This document shows positions 1-5,758 of a DNA stretch of 13,149 nt, in pieces; positions within the stretch are counted from its first letter, which is position 1, and every line of letters begins with the position of its first letter. This DNA comes from Armatimonadota bacterium. Its GTDB lineage: Bacteria; Armatimonadota; Fervidibacteria; Fervidibacterales; Fervidibacteraceae. A program made the position numbers and the translations under genes. A model generated the notes under the pieces. It was not told where the DNA came from. It did not search any database and saw only the letters and a list, made by a program, of their open reading frames with translations. The stretch covers positions 1 through 13,149 of the forward strand of contig JANZZQ010000020.1 of NCBI GenBank assembly GCA_026419315.1, in the 5' to 3' direction.

Positions 1-860
1 GCAATTAGGCCAGCGATGTCGGGCATTTCGGCGTAGTGCAGAATTCCAGGGATGTAATTGTCAATGCAATGGCTTAGGCTGAAGATGCTGGCTTTGAAAG
101 TGTTGAAGTAGCCACTAATGACAGCGACTTTGATGCGGGTGTCAAGGGCAGCAGAAAACAGTGAAATTTTCCCGCCGCCAGAAATGCCCATAACAGCGAT
201 TCGTTTGCCGTCAACATCCGTTCTCGTTTGCAAGTAGTCAATTGCCCTTATGACATCCCAGACTCGCCAAGCCACCATCGTTTCCCCCAAAAGCAGAGCC
301 GAACCGGCAAGTGGTTGACAAGACGAAGCGCCTGGTCCTTGACGGCGCGCCGCTTCTTCCCTGCGGTGACCAAATCCCAACTGCTCGATTGCGAGTGCGG
401 CAAACCCGTTCGCAACACATTGAAGCGCGAAATCTCGTTGGTAGCCATCCCACTTCTCCCGCAAACTCCCGTCCTCGTTGATGCCGACGATGTCGTCAAC
501 ACCTCTGCCGTGTCCGGGAAGGCAAATCACGACGGGGAGTTTTTCATTGTCGGAAAGGGGCTTTAGAAAGTAGCCGAAAACCGTCAAGTTGGGATAGCTT
601 CGGAAAGTAACGGTTTCTCGGCGGTAAGGGACGAGTTGGTCATCGTCCGTTCGCGTGGTCAATTCTCGGACTTCAAGGACTTTCGGATCAAGCGGGCATT
701 TTTTCTTCGGAAATCCCCCAAGCAGTTTAACCAAGGCCCGCCTCAACTTATGCTGCCATTGACGGGCTTCTCTCAAGTTGGTTGCAACGAATTTCAGTTT
801 CATGGGCATTTCGGCATACTTGGAGTTGGCAAAAGGCATGGGGTCAAATTCCCACTCCAT
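1..860 (-). CDS. Alpha/beta hydrolase, acetyl-xylan-esterase/Abhydrolase_7-like (3' end off the window)
   Basis: The minus strand is open from 860 to the left edge (286 codons). The ATG at 860 has AGGTGA seven bases upstream, which decides the start. The frame stays open back to the DUF72 stop but offers no other ATG. Seen: an alpha/beta-hydrolase core with strand VVICLPGHGRG (residues 110-120, oxyanion side) and nucleophile elbow GISGGG (residues 225-230, Ser227). The segment VWDVIRAIDYLQTR before it is typical of large dienelactone-hydrolase or acetyl-esterase relatives. The last visible part, DNYIPGILHYAEMPDIAGLI, matches the stretch that in this family precedes the PRP motif and the catalytic Asp and His, which are outside the window. 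No signal peptide is visible, so it is probably cytoplasmic. Substrate is unknown; an acetylated sugar or other ester is plausible. It is the last gene of the minus-strand group, 180 bp behind the DUF72 gene. Family call is firm, specificity is not. Confidence 0.85.
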   Translation of the reverse strand, partial: MEWEFDPMPFANSKYAEMPMKLKFVATNLREARQWQHKLRRALVKLLGGFPKKKCPLDPKVLEVRELTTRTDDDQLVPYRRETVTFRSYPNLTVFGYFLKPLSDNEKLPVVICLPGHGRGVDDIVGINEDGSLREKWDGYQRDFALQCVANGFAALAIEQLGFGHRREEAARRQGPGASSCQPLAGSALLLGETMVAWRVWDVIRAIDYLQTRTDVDGKRIAVMGISGGGKISLFSAALDTRIKVAVISGYFNTFKASIFSLSHCIDNYIPGILHYAEMPDIAGLI

Positions 861-1040
861 CCCAAACTCACCTCGCTCAGAATTTTCGCCCAAGGGTTCA
901 ACCTCAACAACTAAAACCGCTGTTAACTGTGCCAACCTTTGATGGCAATGGAAAGATTCGGTTTTTTGCAAAGCGAAGTGGATTTGAGGGCAGCCTCCCC
1001 AAGGCAACGAAAGACCGCCCCCCCCAAAGCGAACTTTTTG
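861..1040. other. Spacer between DUF72 gene and hydrolase gene
   Basis: 180 bp. The hydrolase reading frame is open through it but lacks an ATG until 860, where a good ribosome-binding site lies. I see no convincing terminator: the G-rich stretch after the DUF72 stop has no following T-run. Whether the two genes are co-transcribed cannot be decided. Confidence 0.4.
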
Positions 1041-1772
1041 TCAACCCACTAACTTTTTCAGCGACATCGCATTCTGGACAGCAAAAGCGTTAATGTCGTT
1101 GTTGAAATACGCAAAAACTGTCAATCCTCGTTTTCGCCATGTGCGGATTTTCTCTGCCCACCATTCAAGTTCTTCGTCAGGAAAGCGACCTGAGTAAAGT
1201 CCATCCCAGCCGTGAAAGCGGAGGTAGATGAAGGGAGCTGTCACGAAATCGGCGAGTTCTTTGGGAATTGTCGGCAAGATAGGGACGCAGTGGGCAACTC
1301 GGTGGTTCTCCAAAACCTGCCAAACTTTTCTCTCCTGCCACCAAGAATTGTTTCGGAACTCAACCGCGTAAGGGCAAATGTTCGGCAGGTCACGCAAAAA
1401 TTTGTCAAGTCGGTCAATGTCCGCTTTCAAGTTCGGGGGCAATTGCCAGAGGATGACCGCAAGTTTTTCTCCCAACCCTTCAACCGAAGAGAAAAAACGC
1501 TTAACCGCTTCACCGACATCGCGCAACTTTTTCATGTGGGTTATGAACCTTGAACCTTTGACGGCGAAAACAAAACCCTCAGGGGTTTCAATTCGCCACC
1601 GTTCAAAAGTTTCACGCTTCGGCAATCGGTAGAAAGAGTTGTTGACCTCAACGGTGTCAAAGTTTCGTGCGTAAAAGGAGAGCCAATGACTTGATAGCAG
1701 TTCAGGTGGGTAAAACTTACCACGCCAATGCTGATAGACCCAACCCGATGTCCCAACCCAAACCGGTGACAT
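1041..1772 (-). CDS. DUF72 family protein (YecE-like)
   Basis: 243 residues, the usual length of the DUF72 family. The N-terminal hallmark is VGTSGWVYQHWRGKFYP (residues 6-21). It is followed by FDTVEVNNSFYRLP (38-51), FAVKGSRFITHMKKL (69-83), a central YAVEFRNNSW (135-144) and the C-terminal YLRFHGWDGLYSG (183-195) and VFAYFNNDINAFAVQNA (219-235). All are conserved motifs of this TIM-barrel-like family, whose biochemical role is still poorly defined. I chose the ATG at 1772; an in-frame GTG at 1781 would add three residues but has no better ribosome-binding site. It lies 50 bp behind the TIM-barrel sugar isomerase-like gene in the same direction and may be co-transcribed. Soluble, no signal peptide or membrane segment. 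Confidence 0.9.
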   Translation of the reverse strand: MSPVWVGTSGWVYQHWRGKFYPPELLSSHWLSFYARNFDTVEVNNSFYRLPKRETFERWRIETPEGFVFAVKGSRFITHMKKLRDVGEAVKRFFSSVEGLGEKLAVILWQLPPNLKADIDRLDKFLRDLPNICPYAVEFRNNSWWQERKVWQVLENHRVAHCVPILPTIPKELADFVTAPFIYLRFHGWDGLYSGRFPDEELEWWAEKIRTWRKRGLTVFAYFNNDINAFAVQNAMSLKKLVG

Positions 1773-1822
1773 TTCAACCACCGCGCTGGCTGGCTCAAAA
1801 AGTTAATTGGCAGGTGAGCTCA

Positions 1823-2632
1823 CTAACCGACCTCTTCGAAAACCTTCTTTACAAACTCCAGTGACTTCTTAATGCCTGGCAACGGGTCTTGTGGCTCCAA
1901 CTCATACTCAAGCATGAACGCGCCTTTGAATCCAACTTCCTTCAGAGCCTTGACAAAGCCGCGAATATCTAAGACCCCCGTGCCGACAACAACGTCCCGT
2001 TTTTGTTCGTTGACATCTTTCAAGTGGACACCGTAGATGCGCTTACCGATTTTTCTAACGGCTTCAACTATGTCGTCACCGGCACGAGCGCCGTGTCCAG
2101 TGTCATAGCAAAGCCCGATTTTTTCGTGATGCCCTTGAATCGCCTTAACAACGCTGTCAACGCCTGGGTAACGGCTACCTGGTCCGTGATTGTGGATGGC
2201 GACATAGATGCCATACTCTTCGACGAGTTTGTCCAAAAGGTCAAAACTGTCAGGTGCTGGGTCGGCGGTCAATACCTCAATGCCCATCGCCTTAGCAAAG
2301 TCAAACAGTCGCCTTAACGCATCCTCGTTTCTGCCCATGTAGACAACCCCGTAGGCGATGAGTTTAATTTCGTTTTCGTCAAGGATTTTCTTCGCTTCAC
2401 CTGACCGCTCAATGGGCAAGTGTCCGGGGAACGCTTCAAGGTAAGTCACGCCCAATTGCTTAACAGTTGCTACAGCCTTGTCAAAAGGCATCGTCCTCAG
2501 CGAGTAACTTTGCAACCCAAGTTTCCACTCCGTTTTCCGCTTCTCCTTCTTCTGCTGAGCCCATCCGACACTTACAGCCGTCAACAAAGTTCCAGCCGTT
2601 TGCTTTAAAAACTCGCGCCTTGTTTTTGCCAT
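1823..2632 (-). CDS. Tat-exported xylose-isomerase-like TIM barrel (sugar phosphate isomerase/epimerase family)
   Basis: 269 residues from the ATG at 2632, which has GGAGGAGG eight bases upstream. An in-frame TTG at 2650 is less likely because that ribosome-binding site would fall inside the gene. The N-terminus KTRREFLKQ (residues 3-11) followed by a hydrophobic stretch is a twin-arginine signal, with probable cleavage after GWA (residue 25), so the protein should act outside the cytoplasm. The mature part is an AP-endonuclease-2/xylose-isomerase-like barrel: LGLQSYSLR (38-46), YLEAFPG (64-70), VAIHNHGPG (144-152), IGLCYDTGHG (172-181), YGVHLKD (200-206) and FMLEYE (239-244). The His, Asp and Glu residues in these strands are the usual divalent-metal ligands. 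Substrate unknown; family members act on sugars and inositols. Exported members are common in planctomycete- and armatimonad-type genomes. Same strand as the DUF72 and potassium-channel genes. Confidence 0.87.
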   Translation of the reverse strand: MAKTRREFLKQTAGTLLTAVSVGWAQQKKEKRKTEWKLGLQSYSLRTMPFDKAVATVKQLGVTYLEAFPGHLPIERSGEAKKILDENEIKLIAYGVVYMGRNEDALRRLFDFAKAMGIEVLTADPAPDSFDLLDKLVEEYGIYVAIHNHGPGSRYPGVDSVVKAIQGHHEKIGLCYDTGHGARAGDDIVEAVRKIGKRIYGVHLKDVNEQKRDVVVGTGVLDIRGFVKALKEVGFKGAFMLEYELEPQDPLPGIKKSLEFVKKVFEEVG

Positions 2633-2706
2633 CGCCCTCGCCTCCTCCAATGAGTTGCGACCACCAATATTGTGTCGCCTTGAATTTAGACGCGTAGAGC
2701 CATCTC

Positions 2707-3771
2707 CTAAACCCCTTCCGCTAAGCGACGGAATTCATCCACCTTGCGGATATCACCCATGACGATGAGGGTCATTCCTTGCCTTAGTTCCAGATCAGCG
2801 GGCGGATTGTAAGTTAGCGTCCCATCGCTTTGCTGGTAAGCCAGAACCAAAATGTTCCACTGTTGTGGCAACTTCAACTCGGCAAGTTTCTTCCCGACCA
2901 GCGGCGATGATGGGTTTAGGGTCACTTCCTCAACTCGCAAAGAAATTTCTCGTTCTCGCAACATTTGGTCGAGAAAACTGACTGCTGTTGGGCGAACCAT
3001 TAGGGAAACCATCCTCAACCCACCTGATGTCTCCGGCAAGACGACCTCGTCTGCTCCCGCCTTGAGCATTTTGTTGACAACTGAAGGGTGGTTGCCGCGA
3101 GCGATTATGCGCAAATTGGGATTAAGGAAACGGGCAGTGAGGACGAGGAAAAGGTTATCGTGGTCGTTGCCCAGCGCTGCCAGTAAACCTGTAGCCCGTT
3201 CTATGCCGGCGGCCAGCAAAACCGATTCCTCCGTTGCGTCTCCTATCAAGAAGGGCACATTGAGTTCTCTCCCGAGAGCACTGACCTTCTCCGCGTCTCG
3301 GTCAATTACAACAACTCGTCGGCGGGTGTGAACCAACTCGCGAACGATAACTTCACCGACGCGACCAGCACCGCAAACGATGTAATGGTTTCTCATCTTA
3401 GCGATTTCTCTTTCCATTCGCCATCGCCCCCATGCACCTTGGATAGTCCCCTCGAGCAGGAGGACGGAGAAGTTTGTCAAGGCGTAAAGGAGCACCCCAA
3501 CACCGCTTATGATGAGAATGATGGAGAAGAGCCTTCCAACTTCGGTTTTGGAGACGGGGATAACTTCTCCGTAGCCGACGGTAGCTAAGGTGATGATTGT
3601 CATGTAAAGGCAATCCAACAAACTGGCTGGTTTCCCCATTTGAAGGCCGAGCAGGTAATATCCGAGGGTGCCTATCAGCACGAACACCCCCATCGCAGCC
3701 CCAACCCGAACGAATTGTCTCCAAACTTCCTTCCAACTCCCCACACTCATCACCGAACTTAATTCTACCAT
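2707..3771 (-). CDS. Two-TM potassium channel with RCK_N/RCK_C (TrkA-type) domains
   Basis: 354 residues. Membrane segment 1 is at about 23-42, followed by a pore loop with the K+ selectivity filter TVGYG (64-68) and membrane segment 2 at about 82-104. This is the Kch/MthK pore layout. The cytoplasmic part begins near 128 with YIVCGAGRVG (130-139), a Rossmann nucleotide-binding loop of the RCK_N domain, with the acidic end of beta-2 at VVVIDRD (153-159). An RCK_C-like domain occupies about 268-350. Predicted role: ligand-gated K+ conduction across the inner membrane as a tetramer. Start: the ATG at 3771 has a G-rich stretch immediately upstream, and the ATG at 3750 (residue 8) is an alternative; both leave the pore intact. 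It sits 74 bp before the TIM-barrel gene and 153 bp after the aminotransferase gene, without an obvious functional link to either. Confidence 0.92.
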   Translation of the reverse strand: MVELSSVMSVGSWKEVWRQFVRVGAAMGVFVLIGTLGYYLLGLQMGKPASLLDCLYMTIITLATVGYGEVIPVSKTEVGRLFSIILIISGVGVLLYALTNFSVLLLEGTIQGAWGRWRMEREIAKMRNHYIVCGAGRVGEVIVRELVHTRRRVVVIDRDAEKVSALGRELNVPFLIGDATEESVLLAAGIERATGLLAALGNDHDNLFLVLTARFLNPNLRIIARGNHPSVVNKMLKAGADEVVLPETSGGLRMVSLMVRPTAVSFLDQMLREREISLRVEEVTLNPSSPLVGKKLAELKLPQQWNILVLAYQQSDGTLTYNPPADLELRQGMTLIVMGDIRKVDEFRRLAEGV

Positions 3772-3924
3772 CCCGTCCGAACGGGCAAAGGGTTCACGAA
3801 TTCACATTTCAGGGTTCGCCGACTGCGAGCTTGTTCACTTGACAAACAATGGACAATCCCTGAAGCAAATTGCCGTTCCAAATTTGTCACCGATGTTCCT
3901 CCGGCACAATGCGAAGATTGTGCC
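3772..3924. other. Spacer between aminotransferase and potassium channel genes
   Basis: 153 bp without a gene. It holds the stem-loop abutting the aminotransferase stop (3903-3924, listed separately) and a 7-bp inverted repeat, TTCAGGG at 3808-3814 and CCCTGAA at 3858-3864, in the likely leader of the channel gene. No clear promoter was recognised. Confidence 0.4.
3903..3924 (-). terminator. Stem-loop directly after the aminotransferase stop codon
   Basis: Perfect 8-bp arms GGCACAAT (3903-3910) and ATTGTGCC (3917-3924) around a 6-base loop. The structure begins at the base next to the stop codon at 3925. On the transcribed strand the loop reads CTTCGC. There is no T-tract after it, so it is not a canonical intrinsic terminator. 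It may be an atypical terminator or a 3'-end stabilising hairpin. Confidence 0.4.
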
Positions 3925-4791
3925 TCACCCTAACCCGTCAATGCGAGCGAACAGAGCGGAGCGAACTTGCGCAGTTAGCGTTTTGGAAGCGAATTGCTTG
4001 TCTGCGAGTTTCCGCAACGGGATAACCCCGATAACAGCATTGGTAACGAACGCCTCTTCCGCGTCGCGAAGAATTTCAAGTGGCAAAGGTCGCTCACGAA
4101 CTTTCAACCCAAGTTCGTTCGCGATTTCAATCACCAAGGAGCGCATCACACCCGCAAGCAAACCCTCTTCCGGGGGCGCTGTTAGCAATTCGCCTCTGCA
4201 GACAACAAACAAGTTCGTTGCTGTTCCTTCAGTCAAGTTTCCATCCGAGTTCAACCATATAGCTTCATCTGAGCCCGTGCTTTTTGCGTATAGGCGCGCG
4301 AGGACATTGGGGAAATACGTTGTGGCTTTGAACCGCCAAAGTGGGAAGTCCTTCGGTCGCCGCCAAGGTGCAATGACCGCTTGCCAACCTAACTCATTCC
4401 GCTGGTCAAAGTCTTCGGGCAACGGGGTGGCGTGAATGACGACAGTCGGTTCAGAAGTTTGAACTTCCCACCAACCTCTCTGTGGGTCAACAACCCCTGG
4501 CGTCACAGTTATCCGCAACCTCAAGTCGCGCCCTCTGGCGAGGAATTCACCGTTGGCTTTAATGGTCTCATTCGTCCATTCAACGAGCGTTTCCATTTCA
4601 AAAGGCAACTGCCACCCCAAAGTTCGCAGATCCCCTTCAAGGCGGTTCAAGTGCCTTTCAAAAGCGAACAACTTTCCTTTCCATGTCCGAAAGGTCTCAA
4701 ATATCCCAACACCGTAGAGAAAACCGAAGTCAAAGCTGCTTATGAGTGCCTCTGCCGCTGGAACGAGCTTCCCGTTGACGCAAGCAACCAA
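3925..4791 (-). CDS. Class IV aminotransferase / aminodeoxychorismate lyase-like (PLP fold type IV)
   Basis: 288 residues from the TTG at 4791, which has GAGAGGTG eight bases upstream and gives the typical family N-terminus VACVNGKLVPAAEA. In-frame starts at 4833 (ATG) and 4845 (TTG) lack a ribosome-binding site and would add a basic tail. PLP-enzyme motifs seen: FDFGFLYGVGIFET (20-33), the lysine of RFKATTYFPNVLA (153-165, Lys155 as Schiff-base lysine), the Glu of NLTEGTATNLF (185-195, Glu188 near the pyridine nitrogen), and EAFVTNAVIGVIPL (246-259) near the C-terminus. The last motif resembles 4-amino-4-deoxychorismate lyase (PabC, folate synthesis) somewhat more than branched-chain or D-amino-acid aminotransferases, but those remain possible. 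No pabA or pabB lies nearby, so reaction specificity is open. First gene of the leftward group. Confidence 0.87.
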   Translation of the reverse strand: MVACVNGKLVPAAEALISSFDFGFLYGVGIFETFRTWKGKLFAFERHLNRLEGDLRTLGWQLPFEMETLVEWTNETIKANGEFLARGRDLRLRITVTPGVVDPQRGWWEVQTSEPTVVIHATPLPEDFDQRNELGWQAVIAPWRRPKDFPLWRFKATTYFPNVLARLYAKSTGSDEAIWLNSDGNLTEGTATNLFVVCRGELLTAPPEEGLLAGVMRSLVIEIANELGLKVRERPLPLEILRDAEEAFVTNAVIGVIPLRKLADKQFASKTLTAQVRSALFARIDGLG

Positions 4792-4926
4792 CTTCTTTGC
4801 ACCTCTCTTTCGAGTTGACAAATTTGAATCCATTTTGTGGCTCAAATTGTTCAGTTTGCGTCATGTTCGCGGCCCAAAGTGCGATCCGAAGACGAAACGA
4901 AAGATTAGGGCCTGACGCAACCGAGC

Positions 4927-4964
4927 AACCAAAATGAAGCGTTGGCTAAAAGCCAACGAAAAGC
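4927..4964 (+). repeat. REP-like palindromic repeat, copy 1
   Basis: A 14-base conserved leader AACCAAAATGAAGC (4927-4940) runs into a palindrome CGTTGGCT-AAA-AGCCAACG (4940-4958), then GAAAAG. The arms are a perfect 8 bp around a 3-base loop. The leader and the downstream CGAAAA recur in copy 2, 70 bp away in the same orientation. Confidence 0.6.
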
Positions 4965-4996
4965 AGAGAAAGAGCATTGGGTCAAACCCCGACGCT

Positions 4997-5035
4997 AACC
5001 AAAATGTAGCATCGGCTTTTTGCCGGCACGAAAAT
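4997..5035 (+). repeat. REP-like palindromic repeat, copy 2
   Basis: AACCAAAATGTAGC (4997-5010) differs from copy 1 at one base of 14. It is followed by an imperfect hairpin, CGGC and GCCG around TTTTT, then CACGAAAA. The arm sequence differs from copy 1 (TCGGC/GCCGG against TTGGC/GCCAA), while the core GGCT and the flanks are kept. Confidence 0.55.
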
Positions 5036-5094
5036 TAGGTGACCCTTACCCAAGAGTTTTTGGTGCATGCTCTCAAAGCTTGGCGTGTTTCGCC

Positions 5095-5241
5095 TGCCCA
5101 TACGCTGGGCAAATTTTGAACGCCCTCTTCGTCCGCTTTACCGAAGTAGTAGGCTGTAGGACGAAGCAGTTTGAAAGCCTGCCGCTTTCACAAAACCCAA
5201 TAAGGCTGGCTTTGTTTTTCAGACCCCAAAGCGGATTTGGG
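5095..5241. other. Run of consecutive stem-loops (candidate structured RNA)
   Basis: Inverted repeats in order: TGCCCA/TGGGCA at 5095-5111 with a 5-base loop; CTTCGTCC/GGACGAAG at 5127-5166 with a 24-base loop; TGAAAGC/GCTTTCA at 5172-5190 with a 5-base loop; GCTTTG/CAAAGC at 5209-5232, enclosed by CCCAA/TTGGG at 5196-5241. All arms are perfect. The strand is not determined and no known RNA family was recognised. A chance origin of some of the stems is likely. Confidence 0.3.
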
Positions 5242-5277
5242 AGCAGCTTTGAGAAAAGCCCAACGCTACATCTAACC
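5242..5277 (-). repeat. Degenerate REP-like repeat, inverted copy
   Basis: Read on the minus strand this contains ATGTAGCGTTGG (5273 down to 5262) followed by GCTTTT, matching the leader and first arm of copies 1 and 2. The second arm has decayed to AAAGC. The orientation is opposite to copies 1 and 2. Confidence 0.4.
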
Positions 5278-5758
5278 GACAACAGTTGCACTTGAAATTT
5301 TGCGGTGGCGAAGATGCTGCGGTTTGGACCGTCAAAACGTTAACCTGTTCTGGAAAGTGGATTGGAGAAATCCCGACATGCAAGTCGCCGCAAAACCGGT
5401 GCTCGGCACCTCAAGCCCAACCATTCTTTCGCCGTGATTTTTGTTGCCTTTACCTTGTGCGCCGCTTACCCTAACCCAAATGTCGCCAGTGCTGTTCTTT
5501 CAGCCTTCGCCATGTTAGGTCATCCGTTGAGGACAAAGCGATTGAACCCCAAGCTCATCAACACGGTTTGTCAAGTTCTTCTTCCGTTGTGGTTAGCGCT
5601 CACGGAAATTTGTCATCGGCTTAAGGTTCACATTGTGGTTGAGAGGAAAGCAAGAACGGGCTGAGACAGCGCCATTGCGAAAAGAGCGTTCGCCGAAGAA
5701 AAAAGAGAAGAACGCAGAAACTTTTCGGCTCACAGTGACATTGCCCTCAAAGGGTTGG

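Larger units (their letters stand above)
4792..5758. other. Long region without a convincing protein gene, rich in palindromes and stem-loops
   Basis: Almost 1 kb between glmL and the aminotransferase gene. Only short open frames occur (at most about 100 codons, TTG-started at 5362) and none shows a recognisable family or convincing ribosome-binding site. Contents: repeat copies at 4927-4964, 4997-5035 and a degenerate inverted one at 5242-5277; a run of stem-loops from 5095 to 5241; and two interleaved 6-bp inverted repeats at 5686-5729. It may hold a structured RNA or decayed sequence; neither is proven. Confidence 0.5.

Noticed and set aside
228..914. Suspected broken gene at the left edge, because only short complete frames occur there
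   Set aside because: Reading the minus strand directly gives one uninterrupted frame from 860 to position 1, so the gene is only cut by the window edge, not broken.
3668..4435. A 255-codon plus-strand frame
   Set aside because: Antisense to the aminotransferase and part of the spacer; low-complexity Ser/Pro composition and no motif, while the opposite strand has full catalytic motifs.
5020..5295. A 91-codon plus-strand frame and an opposing 72-codon minus-strand frame
   Set aside because: They overlap each other and cover the stem-loop region. Neither has recognisable motifs.
5362..5664. A 100-codon plus-strand open frame (TTG start) with hydrophobic segments
   Set aside because: Only a TTG start just after an in-frame stop, no convincing ribosome-binding site and no recognisable family. 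Kept as an open possibility, not as a gene.
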